Of a stretch of DNA of 64,000 nt, positions 49,063 to 62,362 are shown one piece after another (position 1 is the first letter of the stretch; the number at the start of each line of letters is the position of its first letter). Made by a program: the position numbers and the translations under genes. The notes under the pieces are model-generated. The model saw only the letters and a program-made list of their open reading frames with translations. It had not been told where the DNA came from and searched no databases. Location: positions 89,501 through 153,500 of the forward strand of contig JAODUO010000122.1 of assembly GCA_025642075.2 (NCBI GenBank). The letters run 5' to 3'. Origin of the DNA: Ridgeia piscesae (taxonomy: Eukaryota; Annelida; Polychaeta; Sabellida; Siboglinidae).

Positions 49063-51898
49063 TGTGGAAGTAAGAGATTCCACGTTGTGACATGGAAAGA
49101 ATTTTTGTGTGAACTCACCGACTGGAGAACTCATTCTCAGAAACCTCTGACAGGGTAATCATCAAATTATTATGATTATTTTTTATAATTGGAAGACGCT
49201 AGAGTACACACGTACATATCCATATGATTTTTTAAAGGGAATTATATAGTATATTATTGTTTGGCTGAGGCAAATACTACGAATACACTGTAAATCATGA
49301 ATATGAGTATATGTTTGACAAATCTGAGAAATGTGTTGTTTAAAATTAAAGTTGTCATTAAAATTTACTCATAAATTCCGTATTGAAACTGCAGGTATAC
49401 AACATGGTGATTAAGTAGGGAACTAGGGGTATATGGAAAACATTATTACATTTTTTTCAAAGTTGCCTCTGTCAATAGTAAGAAACTTATCTGCATTTAG
49501 ATTTAATCTACTGTTAATCATCCATTGACGTGTCACCAAAACAATTTATAAGGGCACAGCAATGGTAGACACATTAATAATCCTTATAGATGCATTGCAT
49601 ACTATGAACCTACTGCTGTGTGAGCAGGGGTGGGGACAGTTTTTATTTGTTTTAGGTATCTGAGTTTTGCATCACATCCACTCAATCAAAACACATAAAG
49701 CCTTTTCCAAGATATTTTTTAATGATTTCTCACCCCCATGAATGCACATTTTATTTATTTTAAATTGTATTACTCAAATTGGGAGTATTTTTTTAATATC
49801 TCACCCCCATGCATCTGCTTTTTTCTCAGATTCTCAAAGCATACTTTCCGACAAACACTCACATACCTACAAATATGGCATTTTACTACTGGTACACAGC
49901 AGACACAAATTTAATGCAAGAAATGAATTTTTATTAAAAAACTCAGTTTTGTACATGAAAACATGAAATCTATTTTTAACTTATTCCATTTTATACAGGA
50001 CTATCTATAGCTGTGACACAGCAAAACTGAATTCTTAGTTAGTTGTATACTACCCGGCACATGCTGATTTTGCTACGTTAAATAACTAACCCATACTGCT
50101 GCATGTGCACTGCTGAGGAGACAACCCTGACTTACTAACTACTATCCATGGAGCAACAAAGCAACTATTTTGGTCATAAAATGTTTTCAACAACTTTCTC
50201 ACTTCCTGCCATCACCCATTACAGCCCACCAGTAAAGCAGATAATGTCACAACAGTGGCGTCCTCTCCCGGTAGTTGCCTCACACTTAGTAGGTCCACGT
50301 TTCTCCACCAGGGAGAAAATATATCGCAAACACAAAACATGTAAAACTATCTTTGCTTTTACAAGGAAACAAAATGCAATCGTTTCAACGAAAAATGACT
50401 TGTTTTCCTTTAATCGTGCATGAATTGAAATAGGGACAGGGACCTGTGTGGGGATGCACTTATGCCACCTCTAAGTTAGCATTATAATATACAGATGTTA
50501 AGTTCTGCCTGTGGCAAGATGCTCCATCATCTCATATAAAATTCCCTCATTGTGGTCATCATCAAAGAAACTATTATCTATTATGTTAGTTTTTAACAAT
50601 ACATATTTTGTTAGAAACACTGAAAGGGCAGTTTAAATAAGCTTCGTCAATTATTTCATCAAAACTAAATAATAAGTTTGTATAAAGTCATATGGAATAC
50701 AACAAAGGTCTGATTTTTCAATGAAACTACTTTAAAACAAGACAATCTAAAACATGTACATTTTCAAAATAACTTTTCCATGATGTACCATGTTTTACAA
50801 AGATGAAATTGCTGCACAAAGTAACCCACAATTTTTTGCGCATTTATTACAAGTTATTTCAAGTTTCTATGCTAAGTACTGAACGACTTGTCTTACATAG
50901 ACATAAATAGTTAAATGCATTACATATAATTTTTTGCACAAAACACTTGACGACAAGTAAGTAATGTAAACAGTTATTAAATGCACAGCCTAACTCCAGC
51001 ATGGAAACATTTCTTTAACATGCAACATGATCAATATACATATATTACCTGTAAAACTACAAACATTTGCATTTATATTAGAAACACTTCCACTGTTAAA
51101 TTACACCCTCACAAGAAAGTTTATAACTATTAGTATTAATTGCATAACTAGCATGGCTCACATGAAAACATACAACATTATGTGATATGTAAACAATAAA
51201 TAAAATGAATTGAGGAACACAACCGCAAGGGATCTAGCCATTGATTTCTAAATACTCTCTTCAGGTAACAACGTGATCATTTAGTCTGGATAAATATATA
51301 TTACGTTGTAGTAGTGTCCTAAATGCCATCACAGTATTCTGCCATAACAGGTTAAAAAGTAGTGATATGAGCAGAAATATTACATTGATAATATCAATGT
51401 ATATATTATATACAAATATATTCTTATTCTCAGGTTCAGTTGGCACAACCATTAGCAAAACACAGAATTCTTGATCACAAAATGTGCTTGTATATCCGAT
51501 ATGTTGCATGTTTGGCGCATTTGGCTTAATAAAATCTCTCACCTTACACACATAAAATATCCTGCCTGCAATTTTTATGAGACAGAAATATATAAATGAT
51601 CAATGTCTGCTGCATTTGATATGTTCTCGTTGTTTTCTCTTGCTAACTACCACATGACACCCTGCCAGGTGACCTGTGTGGAAACACCTAAACCCCAATC
51701 ACTACATATATTACCTTTTGTACAGCAACAAAAATGCGTTCCTAAAAAGCCAACTCTTACATATGCCTCATAGTTTTACAACAGTGACTTCTGTTGTGTA
51801 CGGAAAACTAACTTATTTCCACTAAGCCACAGAAATTGTGAATTTGGAACACGGTGTCATGAGAAGATCTACCCTTCCATCATGACACTGAACAACTA
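47957..51898. other. Region between GLYCTK start and SH2 gene 3' end
   Basis: AT-rich. It should contain the GLYCTK promoter on its left side (a GC-richer patch lies at 48660-48750) and the 3' UTR of the SH2 gene on its right. (AT)n tracts are at 48931-48957 and 49011-49060. Paired motifs tcacccccatg at 49730 and 49801 may belong to an unrecognised repeat. No coding exon is supported. Confidence 0.5.
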
Positions 51899-54845
51899 CT
51901 AAGTGAACACATCATCATCATCATCATCACACGCATGCTGAGTGCTGAAGTTGTTGCCAGTGACTGGCTCGCGTGGCGATTTTGCATCATTTGGTAACGT
52001 GTCAGGTAACGGTACCTTCGGAGTCCGCCTCGATGGCATTCCTGTTGACCCACAACAGGTGGCACCACTGTTGCTACCAGTGCGCCGTGATGCGACTTCT
52101 GTTTGCTGCGGTGAAGCGACTTCCGGTCGGAAACCGTTGAGCAGTTTACGAATCTGGTCCTGTTGTTCGGTCGACAACAGCAGTGACACCTGTAGGGGAA
52201 GATTCCATGCAGTCTGACCCTCGGGTGACATAAAGAACACGCGTCCATAACTCTGCTGCTCATGACTTATGTGTACACTCCATCCTAGGGGGAGCTCCGA
52301 TTCCTCCTCATACAAACCGCAGTCGCACTTCGCTGCTCCGCGTTTTTCCTCCAAGCGCAATATAGAGATCAGTTCGGATGTTCGATCGACATCAACATTG
52401 CGAACTCTGTCATAGACGAATGATGCCGACGATGTAACGCTACTCGTCGACGCACTATGCTGGCCAGACAGCCGATTTGAGTTCTCCCGCGAATGGGGCA
52501 AACGTTGACAATCATAACTGGAGTCCGACTGGCACCTGTCCCTCCCAGGGCATGGGAAATTCTTTGGTGGCAGTCTCACTGTGTATCTCTCCCCTGCCCC
52601 ACATACTCCACTAGGAAGACTTGTCACACATTTGCCTCCATCCATTCCCTGCGGCTTCCACGTTTCGCATGCATCGTGAGGTTTCAACTTTGCTGTGCTC
52701 GCTTTTCTCCGCACTGGCGATCGCGGGATCGATGCATCATTCCTCTGCATGCCCGCGGGGACATCCATGTGGAACTGTGGCGGAAGCTGGCTCGCACCGA
52801 GGAAAGAGGGTCGGGAATGTAGCGAATGGGGTAGAGCAAACGGATGTGTCGGACGCCCTCGAGGTTCGGGACATCCTGATGGGCGTAGTGCTGTATGAGC
52901 TGCGTGACTGTCGAGAAATGCTTGTCTTGTAGGAAGAATGAGTGTGTGGTCCGCCCAATGTTGAAGTGTTTGATACTCCGCTGGTGCCTGCAGCACAGAC
53001 AATGTCATAAGATGTGAGTTTGAGGATGGAGAGAGAGATGAGAAGATAGAGAAGAGGATGATTTCATTAACTCTACCCAATAAAACGTAGAAACCAACAG
53101 TCCATTCGTACACCTTCTGGGAGCCATCTATTTATTACTTGATAAAAGATAGATGAATTAAAGTTCTGTGTTTATAAAAATCATGCAAGATATAATCTGA
53201 GAATGATAAACCAATGCATGCTTGCTGTAAAGTTATTTATTACCTGCCTAGCCACAGCTTATGTTATTCCCACATAACCGAGTCCACTGAATAAGGTTTG
53301 CATTCAATTAGAACATAAAAAAATACATGGTTGTATCATAAGGTTACACACTAGATGAAGTAAGTATTGATTCTAAAGAGCAAAATCAGACTTTGTTTGT
53401 AATAAGTTAGTGAGGTAGTCCCCATTATGTTTAATGAACGTTTCCATCTATAATAACAATTGTCCTACCTTTTTAGAAACCAAGTGCTATGTATACACAT
53501 AATTTTTTCTGACTGGATATATGTGAGAAATATGTGGACTGAGATTTGTTATGGAGGTCTTAATGCTTTTAAAGCATAGAAAATGTCACCAATAACTTTA
53601 TACAATCTATCACAAATTTATATTATTTCATGGTAACACAGTTTGGCACATACAGTGGGTGTACCTCTTAGAGGAATACTAAAACATCACATGACTGTCC
53701 ACTAGGGGTTCCGTGTAGTTCTACAAATACCCACTTGGTTATTTGTAGTTGCACAAGACTCCACCAGGTGGAAGAACAACAATGCTGACATGCGAAGTGA
53801 TATCACTGCATGTATGAGCAGGCAGCAATGCAGAAAGGATGTTTTTATGATTTTGATGGATTCAAGGTTCATCAAATATTATTTGGTGAAATGACAGTGG
53901 CTAATCCACTTAAAGCATTAATTTTGTAAAAGTTGTGGTGGATATTATACATGCAGTAATAGGAATTCTATCCCAATCGCATTGCATGTTATACATGGAA
54001 ACTGGTGGTAGTTGTTAGAAATGTCCTTGATAATTTGCAAGAGAAGCACTTACATGATAGAGACAGTGTAGACACCTGGCTTTGAGAAGCTGCTTCTCAG
54101 CATGAAGTAGCCATCTTGAAGTAGATAGGGCATCATCGCTTCTCGCACCTGCCATAATACATCCTCACATCACACATGGTCTGTTTTGACTTCTGACATT
54201 AATTTTCATATAAAATACGGATTAGGCTATTATTTCATATGTACAGAAATCATATATATAAAAACAACTGTATCTAATAGAAGTTAATAGCCAAGTGATT
54301 CCATGTGAATAATTTTTTTAAGATGACACATAATATCTTGTAGGGATGAATATATAATATTTCTAAAGGAATTAAGACCAAAATGTGTCATAAATATTTT
54401 TTAAAGCATTCTGCAAAATTTTCCATTTTTTGATGACTGCAGCAATGTTGCAATTGGACTATCATATCATCATACTTCCTTTATTCAAACATTGGCAACA
54501 TGATACAAGACATACACATGTATACATAGTCCTGGGCCAGCTACTTGATCATGCTCAGATGCATCCAATTGATGCATTTCTATGATTAGGATTATTACAT
54601 ACCAATCACAAAAATACAGGATGGACCCACATTGCCATTATCAGGCATATACTAATCTCACAAATACGGAACATTCTGTATTTTAAAAGACCCTACCTAT
54701 GATTGCCCTGCCATACCTCATCCATGTTTCTGACATCGGGATTGTAGTAGGGAAGATATTCGACCTCGCTTGACATCCGCCTCCTTGGGGGGATCTCTGG
54801 GGGTTGGTTGGGCTCCACATACTGATCCAAGGACTGATCCCCCAT
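51899..54845 (-). CDS. SH2-domain protein with downstream WW-like module (frame break)
   Basis: Exons: 54845-54717 (ATG preceded by an in-frame TAG), 54148-54054, then from 52987. Splicing phases carry an SH2 domain, residues ~30-125: DGYFMLRSS with the phosphotyrosine Arg61, KHFNI with a beta-D His, VTQLIQHY, and a LLYPI end reminiscent of p85-type SH2 domains. The N-terminal PPEIPPRRR fits a class II SH3 ligand. In this frame a TGA occurs at 52686-52684. A second frame, open from upstream of 52987 to TAG at 51901-51899, encodes Ser/Arg-rich sequence, a WW-like segment (LPLGW, YGRVFF, TAWNLP, about 52315-52215) and an acidic tail. The frames join only if ~23, 53 or 149 nt (GT...CAG) are removed, or by an indel. 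I do not recognise an orthologue. Confidence 0.7.
52988..54053. other. Second intron of the SH2 gene
   Basis: Bounded by a gtaagt donor after 54054 and a ctgcag acceptor before 52987. A CTCF-like half motif (ccaccaggtggaag) is near 53761. Otherwise ordinary AT-rich sequence. Confidence 0.6.
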
Positions 54846-55079
54846 CTCTGACCTCGTCCACTATGTCCAGGGATGATGGACTACTGGCATGGTCACAATG
54901 GTCACTGCAGTGAATGATGTTCAGCTTATTGTAAACATCTATGTAAGTGACACAATATATGGTAGTTTGCTCGCATAACTAAGTAACCATTGCAAACGTA
55001 ATGTAAAAAGGTAAGGTAAGATCTCAGTTATATATAACACTGCATCCAGGCCTTGCACTTGACACCCTGACAGGCATGT

Positions 55080-55255
55080 CTAATCAAACACCATTGTGAC
55101 AACTCTGGGAAACATTCAGCCATGCTATAATTAATACATGAAAATTATGTAAGGAAATATCCAACCACCACTGTCTACAGCCAGGTCCTCATTCATATGC
55201 AGCTGTGTATGTGAACTGGAGCAACGTAGCATGAACAAACATGCCCAGTCTAGGT
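55080..55255. repeat. SINE-related dispersed fragment, copy 2
   Basis: Contains acattcagccatgct, ccactgtctacagccaggtc and gaactggagcaacgtagcat, shared with the copies at 47240 and 61060. It lies in the 5' region of the SH2 gene. Confidence 0.6.
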
Positions 55256-55739
55256 CTACACAATTATAATTATACTGGCATTACATATATTGTTGACGTC
55301 ATTATAATCATATGTAGTCATATTATTTATATTATTTTACACCAAACCCATATTTTATTGACAATACAGTAGGCTGAATCTATGTATATAAACGGTCATA
55401 ATACTCATGACAGAAACGTCAACTTATAGTCATAGGTATTTATCATATACTGGCTTCAACGTATGTGTCACTGAGAAATGAATCCACGATAAGGGTTCGC
55501 CAGCTGGTGCACCGATGCACACACCGACACAGGCAGGTACACCCATCCGACTCTTGCCTGGGGCAATGAAGAAGATTGTTCGAGTTTAATAAGTTATACA
55601 AACACAATTAACTCAAGGTAACATGTTTGATCAGAGTACACACGCACAGCGCAACGCTTGTGGCTTGTGAATTGGGAAACAATCGGCTCAAAACTACCAA
55701 TAAATGGGTCAAAACCTGTTGAATTCAGTGGCATCGCGT

Positions 55740-55976
55740 ACTTGACCCACCTAGCGAAAAGTTGTACGGGCCGCCATTTTCCCCATTTTCAAGTCATGTG
55801 ATCGGGGTTTCCTCAACAACAGCGAGAACGAGGCCTAAACAACGTTGGCGGCTGCCTTCGCTGCAGACTAGCTTCAGAAAAGATCGAGCGTTTTCTCATT
55901 AATCACTTCAGAGCTTTTATAGGAATCACCAGCGTTAGACGAAGTAAACCATACGCCGTCGTTTTGGTGTCGGCAG
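55740..55976. promoter_or_regulatory. Bidirectional promoter and rightward non-coding first exon
   Basis: Local CpG-rich segment with gccgccattttcc and cacatgac-type elements. On the plus strand a putative 5' UTR exon ends at 55976 with an excellent donor (gcag, then gtgagt). On the minus strand a donor (cgctag, then gtgggtc) at about 55753 would suit a 5' UTR exon of the SH2 gene. This back-to-back arrangement suggests divergent transcription. No ATG of either gene lies here. Confidence 0.5.
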
Positions 55977-58070
55977 GTGAGTAAATAGTACTTTTGTGAG
56001 CCGTTTCGCGATGTTTACCCATGTCTATGTCAGTCTGTCGGTGCTCGAAGCAGGTGCCCGATTCTAAGAGGTTCTTTCATAACTGCACGGCTTGAGTGAT
56101 TCCCGATTTCCGTGGCAACAACTGATTTGTATGAGTCATCATGACCTCTTGTGTCAGATTACCATTATCATACACAAATTACTCAATGGGTGTCAATAAC
56201 ATGTTCACATTTTCAATAATAAATATACCTACATAGTACATATTTTATGATATTATATAGACTAGTTAAAAGTTCGATTCAGGCTCAGCAATTAATATTC
56301 TAGGAATGACGTGGGCGTAAGGGTAGACATAGTCATAGTGAAATGCATAGCCATAGCCTAGGCTATGGCATAGCATAAGCAAATGATAAGGCATATCCTA
56401 TACTATAGACCCGTAATCAATAAATAGTAATATTTCATGTTTCATGTATTGATCTTGTAAAACAGAATGCTTTACTGTTTACATCTCCAAACTAGCTTAT
56501 GTAAACATATTATTAATATTCTAGTTTTAATGTAGATTATAATCTATGTTTTTTTAAATATGATAGCTTAGGCACATGCAGTGACCGGTACCACCTTCAC
56601 TGACCTCAGTGGCGCAGCCGTCTTAATTATACTAATAAAATATAGATAGCTAAAAGACGTTTTGATAAAGCTGACAAAATTAAAGCACCACCATAACACA
56701 ATGTAGTTTCTGGGAATGGGATTATTTGACTATGTTGCGAGTCAAAGGGAACAAACTTTTCTTTTGGATGATATATGCACCTAAAGCATAGTAAAAAAAT
56801 TATTTCAGAATAACCGGCCATTTGCAACCACAGAATTTTATGTAAAAGTAGAAGTGTGTAATAAAATGTCTGACACCAGGGTAAGAATGTTAACTTACCC
56901 CTCTGCATATAATATATGTAGGGTCGTGTACACAGGCAGGGGTCATTGTCACATGTCGGCTTAGACTGGGTTCTCACACTTGGCATAATCCGTGTCTAAA
57001 ATACCCCTGATTCTAGGATTTGTAATAACGCTTGATCCAGGTTCAATATAAAATTTATTCAATACGTTAATAAAACAGTGTAAATAAAGTGACATCATCT
57101 ATGTTAATTGCTGTACTGGTTTCTTGCCTACACTAGAATCCCTACATTTTGACATGTATGACAAGTTTTGCTGGGATAGATAAATAGATTATTGTTCTAT
57201 TTGATTCAGCCATTTTTAAGTAAACAGTAACTTCCAAATGTGAATCTGTTTATGTTTGTTGGTTTCTATCAGGTGACCAACATCGTACTGCAGTAGGTTA
57301 ATCAGTAATCACCAAACTATGATGTCCGTTTACTTGGTTGTTCATAGATTTGGTTGACATATACAAATTTGGCAGCTCGATCATGCAGTTATTGGTTTCT
57401 TATATATTAATTCCATTCAAGGGCTAGCTGAGTTACATTTATAAGTTTTGTAGTGAGGGTGTCTGTTTGCATAATAATTCATAACATGGTCTGCTGGGCT
57501 GAATGTGGGAAAATGAATATCACAGGGTATTCTGGTCTAGTACTTTGTCCACTTCACAAATGTTATGGTAACATTTGTTTTTAAACTGCTAATTGTATTA
57601 TTTACCATTTGAGCCTGCTCTGATGAAATTTTTTTCAATCAACAAATATTGTTATGGCTTACTAAAGTAACTACAATATGGTATGCAATATGCCATCAAT
57701 GTACTTATTATAGTCTTATGAATATAATATTAAAAACAATATTTAAAAAATCTTAGGAACTCCAAACACACCTTTTAAATAATGACATATAGCATTGATT
57801 GATCACCTTAGTTTTGTTTGGTGCCTTCGTAAGAACTTTAAGTGAAGTTCATTTTGTTAAGAAAATGTCGGTACACTAATACGTAGAGCAGAATTGATTT
57901 GCTTGATTCCTTCTACCAATGTACAGTGTATGTCAATTCAGACACCTAAGACAGTCAATACACGTAACGGCTGCTCAATATTGGCTTGTTCTTCCTTGTG
58001 ATCACTCGCTGGCACATGATAGTCATGGATACCATTTCATCATTGACTTATGGTTCATAGCAAATAGCCA
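55977..58070 (+). other. Intron-like region of unidentified rightward gene
   Basis: Follows the first-exon donor at 55976. AT-rich, with no coding exon I can support. A palindromic run of atagcctaggctat-type sequence occurs near 56345-56375. Confidence 0.45.
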
Positions 58071-58074
58071 CCAT

Positions 58075-58715
58075 TGTAGTAGCGCAGTGGCTCAGGGGTA
58101 GAGCATCGGACTCTTGACTAAGAGGGGGAGTGGTGGTCACACGGTAGAGCATCGGACTCTTGACTAAGAGGGGGAGCAGTGGTCACACGGTAGAGCATCG
58201 GACTGTTAATCGAGGGGACGGTGGTTCAATCCCATCTACCACTGTTTCAAAACTTGGGCAATTTCGTAACCCCTCAGTTGTCGGTGTTTTTCAGAAGAGA
58301 CACTAAAAGCTGGTGGTCCCTTCTATCTGGTGTCTATGCCAGGGGAGGTAAAAGGTCCCACACAGGGTGTAAATGTGTAACCTGTAGGGGACTCACTAAT
58401 TCTAGACAACTCTAAAAACCAGTGGCAATAATGGTCAGCAAGTTGACCGAGGTCATTTAATGGAAGAAGAAAAGAGAACCTATGTTTACTGCTTGGGCAA
58501 GTTTTTTCACTCTACATTGCTCCAGTTCACTCAGCATTGGCTGGTGAATATTTATATACCAGCAGTTTTTGTGAAATTGGCTGAATGCCTCCAAAAAAAG
58601 CCAAGATGGTGTTTGATTGGACAGGTCTGCTAGGGAGTAAAGTGTAAAAGGTGCTTTAAGTAATGCTGATGATTGGATACTGCGCTATATAAGAACTAAA
58701 TTTTTTTACCTTTCC
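58075..58715 (+). mobile_element. tRNA-derived SINE with triplicated tRNA-like head
   Basis: The head has an A box (tggctcaggggtagagc) and a B box (ggttcaatccc at 58222-58232). The D-arm to anticodon-arm segment, beginning gtagagcatcggac, occurs three times with a 46-bp period (58098, 58144, 58190). The first two have CTT and the third GTT at the anticodon position. The body contains accagtggcaataatggt and cattgctccagttcact. The 3' end reads actgcgctatataagaacta, followed by a short T run, a tail typical of invertebrate SINEs. Confidence 0.75.
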
Positions 58716-58719
58716 TACA

Positions 58720-61040
58720 TGTTCTTTGTGAGTGTACTCATCCTGGGTTGTAAAATTCTTAACGCTTGTCATATTTGCTTATTGTTCAAAATGTGCATCC
58801 TTAGATGAGAACAAACTCCTCAACAGCCATCTAGTTGTCAGTTGAGTGTGTCTGTTTGGTCACTTTAGTGTCCACAATTTGCATTCATTGGTGACAATAG
58901 ACTCCACTGTTGTTGTGAATATCATATTACATGGTCTGCCTAATTTTTCATGTATGTGCATATTTTGCCAGTTTATTTAGTACTTTCTATGCCGCTGGTC
59001 TCACTGACGGTCTGATATTTTCTTCACAAGAATCCAGTATATTTGAAGCAAAATTGTCCATAACAATAACACTTCTCTCGTAACAATCTAGAACAGTTTT
59101 ACATTTTAATTTGTTGTCTCAGGCATTAATTGTTAATTTATTCCACTTGTAATTGTGTTGCCTTTTAAAACTATGTTACCCTAATTAAATCTACAACATC
59201 ATTCCAATTGTCTTGCTCTGTGTTATTTTATAATTTATGGTATGTTTATTTGATATATAAGTCCTCTAAATTATGTATGTTTAACATGTTATGATGTAAT
59301 TTGCAGTATTTTACTTGATATATGACGTGTGAAGTGGGCCACCTCACTGTTTCTCTATATCACCTTGCCAAAATTATGCTGAAGTTGCCATTCGTAGCTA
59401 CCTCTTGCTATAAATATATTTACATGCTGCTACCTTGTAGTTATGCATTTGTTTCTTCTCTATATGCCAGGGTATAGGTTAAAACCCCCCTTCAGAATGC
59501 ACCATTTTGAAGGGTTTTCTAAATTGTTCAAGGTCCCATGCCCTCTGAAACCACATTGTATTGCATCACACCTTCAGTGCTATCACCTCATCCATCATTC
59601 TGCTCAGAGGAAACATTGTGTTGTACGTGTATGTGAGTATGTTATAGTCACATACATGATACCACATTATGTTACAGGTTTTCCTTGTAAATAAATTTCA
59701 TCTAATGTGTTTCATGTAAGGTGTTTTGCAGTATTAGCAGAAGCATACATGCTTTTCAGTTGTACGTATTGTGTTTGCTCTGTGCCTGTGTCGAGTGTAA
59801 CGTACATTGTTTATCATGACAACGCTCTGGCAACATGCATCTACAATGCCAGACCTTTGGGATAAGTTCAGAAATAGGAAAATGACCCAACACACGGTTA
59901 CACACCCACTTACATACACGATTGAATAGTTAAGTCTCTCTCCTTGAACCAAGAGACATAGCATGCTGAAATGAATTAACGGGTTAACATGTGTGTGGAT
60001 CATTAAATATTAATATTAATCTGCAGCTGGGTACATGGTTTCACTACTTCGTGGCGCACAGCTCTCTCGGTTTGTTTGTGATTATAGTTGATGTTGGTGA
60101 CTCGAGTGTTCGCATAGATCACACTGCTTGTTCCCATCCCCCTCTGTCAGGGGTAAAGTTGGGTGGGGAAGCATTACCCTGATCTCCACATCAGAGACAT
60201 AAACATTGAGTGAGAAAGTGTGGAAGACATGTGTTGTTGTTTCTGTTCCATCAAAAGAAAATGCAGGCCTATGAGACGGACTGACACAACACAACATGCC
60301 ACAAAACAAAATTGTGAACATTTTACTGTTTGTCGGTGTCATAAAGTATTGACGATGGAGTAATCTGCCACAACCTGTGAAATAAATTGCAAAGCACTTT
60401 GTGATTCTCTGCATTTTTTATACTTAAAATGAAAATTATTTCTCAAGAACTTTGTCATCAAAACTGATTTTTTTCTCAGTATCGTAATTACATAAAAATA
60501 GCTGTGCATAAAGAGTATTGTGTTATATCAATATGTCTTCATCAGTGTGCAACTAGGAGTCAAACAGACTTAAAAATTACTTGGCCACCATAAATTGTCA
60601 GCGGTTCTGTGCTCCAGTGATGACTTCGCCTGTCTCTGTTTGTGATTACGCCAAACTATTGTGTTTGTTGCACTTCTGAGCTTGAATCGTGAAGGAAATA
60701 AGCACTATAGAAGTGTCACAATTATTCTTATGTTAGTGTTTCCTCCACACCTTACAGTTTTACATGTGCATGTAACTAGGTTGACATCATTCTACAGCAC
60801 TTGTGCTATAATGATGAGGCTATCTTGTCAACATAAGTCTAATGTAGATGTATTGATTGGTTGATGTTTTGGATGTAGTACCCCTGGGGGTAGTTTAATT
60901 ACTGTGCATTTCAGTGCAGAAACTGACATGACAATTCTATCAGAAGGAAATTATATATTATGTGGTATATTAAGGAAATGCAATAATAAAAAAAAAATAG
61001 TAAGTTCTTAACACACCATTAAGTTATTAGGACAGCTCAA
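58720..61040. other. Unique AT-rich sequence, no gene seen
   Basis: Scattered short frames without splice support or recognisable motifs. Probably intron of the rightward gene. Confidence 0.4.
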
Positions 61041-61059
61041 AGCACTTTAAACTTTGGCA

Positions 61060-61215
61060 GACCTGTTGAATCGAACACAATCTCAACTTCTATGGGAAGC
61101 ATTCAGCCACACTGAAATATACATCACTCCCAGTGTCTATAGCCAGGTAGTCTTTCATAGCTCATTGAACCGGGGCAATGTAGAGTGAACAAATTTGCCC
61201 AAGGTTTGAGAGTAC
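61060..61215. repeat. SINE-related dispersed fragment, copy 3
   Basis: Contains agcattcagccacactg, agtgtctatagccaggtagt and ggggcaatgtagagtgaaca, shared with the copies at 47240 and 55080. Confidence 0.6.
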
Positions 61216-62280
61216 AGGTTCTCACAACTGATAGTCTGGTTCTCTAAACACACTGCACTTCAAAATATATTAATTAAGCTGAACTGTCCAGAAGAATAGT
61301 GAGAAATAGATTGTCAGCAGATGCCATCTGTCACACTGGATATAATTAGACATCAGAAGTGCTGAGCATGTCCTCTGGTAGACAATTGATTCCGTTCATC
61401 GCGTCACCTGTAATTGTGCTTAATAATTAATAGGACTTTGATACGCAAACAGGCATTGTACGAATTGTTCGCAGCCCTTTGAGTTGCATTGGCAATGTTG
61501 GATTATTACTACCCTGTCTCGTGTGATTTTAGCTGCAGATTAACAGTCAGTAACAGGTAAGCTGTTTTGTGTAATACTTACAGATTAGAACGGGCTTTCA
61601 TAGACGTTTATGATCAGCGGATTATCCGGTCTCGATGTGCTGTGAGTTGAAAACAGGATGGTATCTCGTTAAATTGAATTGGTTCAGTAACCTCATAATC
61701 GACACATGCTCTACCTTTGCCGTGATCAGTTCAGTGTGTGCCACTGTGTGGCTGGCTGTATGAGTGAGTATTTCTACCATCATTGTGTTCTTTTTAAAGT
61801 ACACAATGTCATTGTTTTCTTTTTGCAACTTACCATTACATGCGTAACCAGTGGTTCATGTCATAATAAAAATTGCAGTGTATATAAGATAGATAGCACT
61901 TTATTTGTTCTAGTTTCACAGATTAGTTAAGGTGATTTAGTACATCCAATTGTATAGATATACAATAGGCATTATATCCATGTATGCCTTTTGGATAGTC
62001 TGTCACAGCCACAGTTGTGTTTGTAGGTCTACCGGTACTTGGTTTTACATGCACCCTTTGCAGCAGCATAGACTGTTATGTATTGGGGGGAAATGAACAC
62101 CCTAGCTTTGCTAATCTTGTCATTTAATAATTGTATTATATTTGTCTTGATGAGGATGCTTACATATTGCTATCGATCAATATGATAATTTCTCTTCTAG
62201 TATATTTATTAAATGACCTTGAACAACAACAACAATTCTTGTTTATTTACTTTAGCAAACAAGCTCAGGATTCAGCAGTG

Positions 62281-62293
62281 TATATATTATATG

Positions 62294-62361
<68 letters not shown>

Positions 62362-62362
62362 A
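62281..62362. repeat. (AT)n microsatellite
   Basis: About 80 bp of (AT)n in the rightmost intron-like region. Confidence 0.95.
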
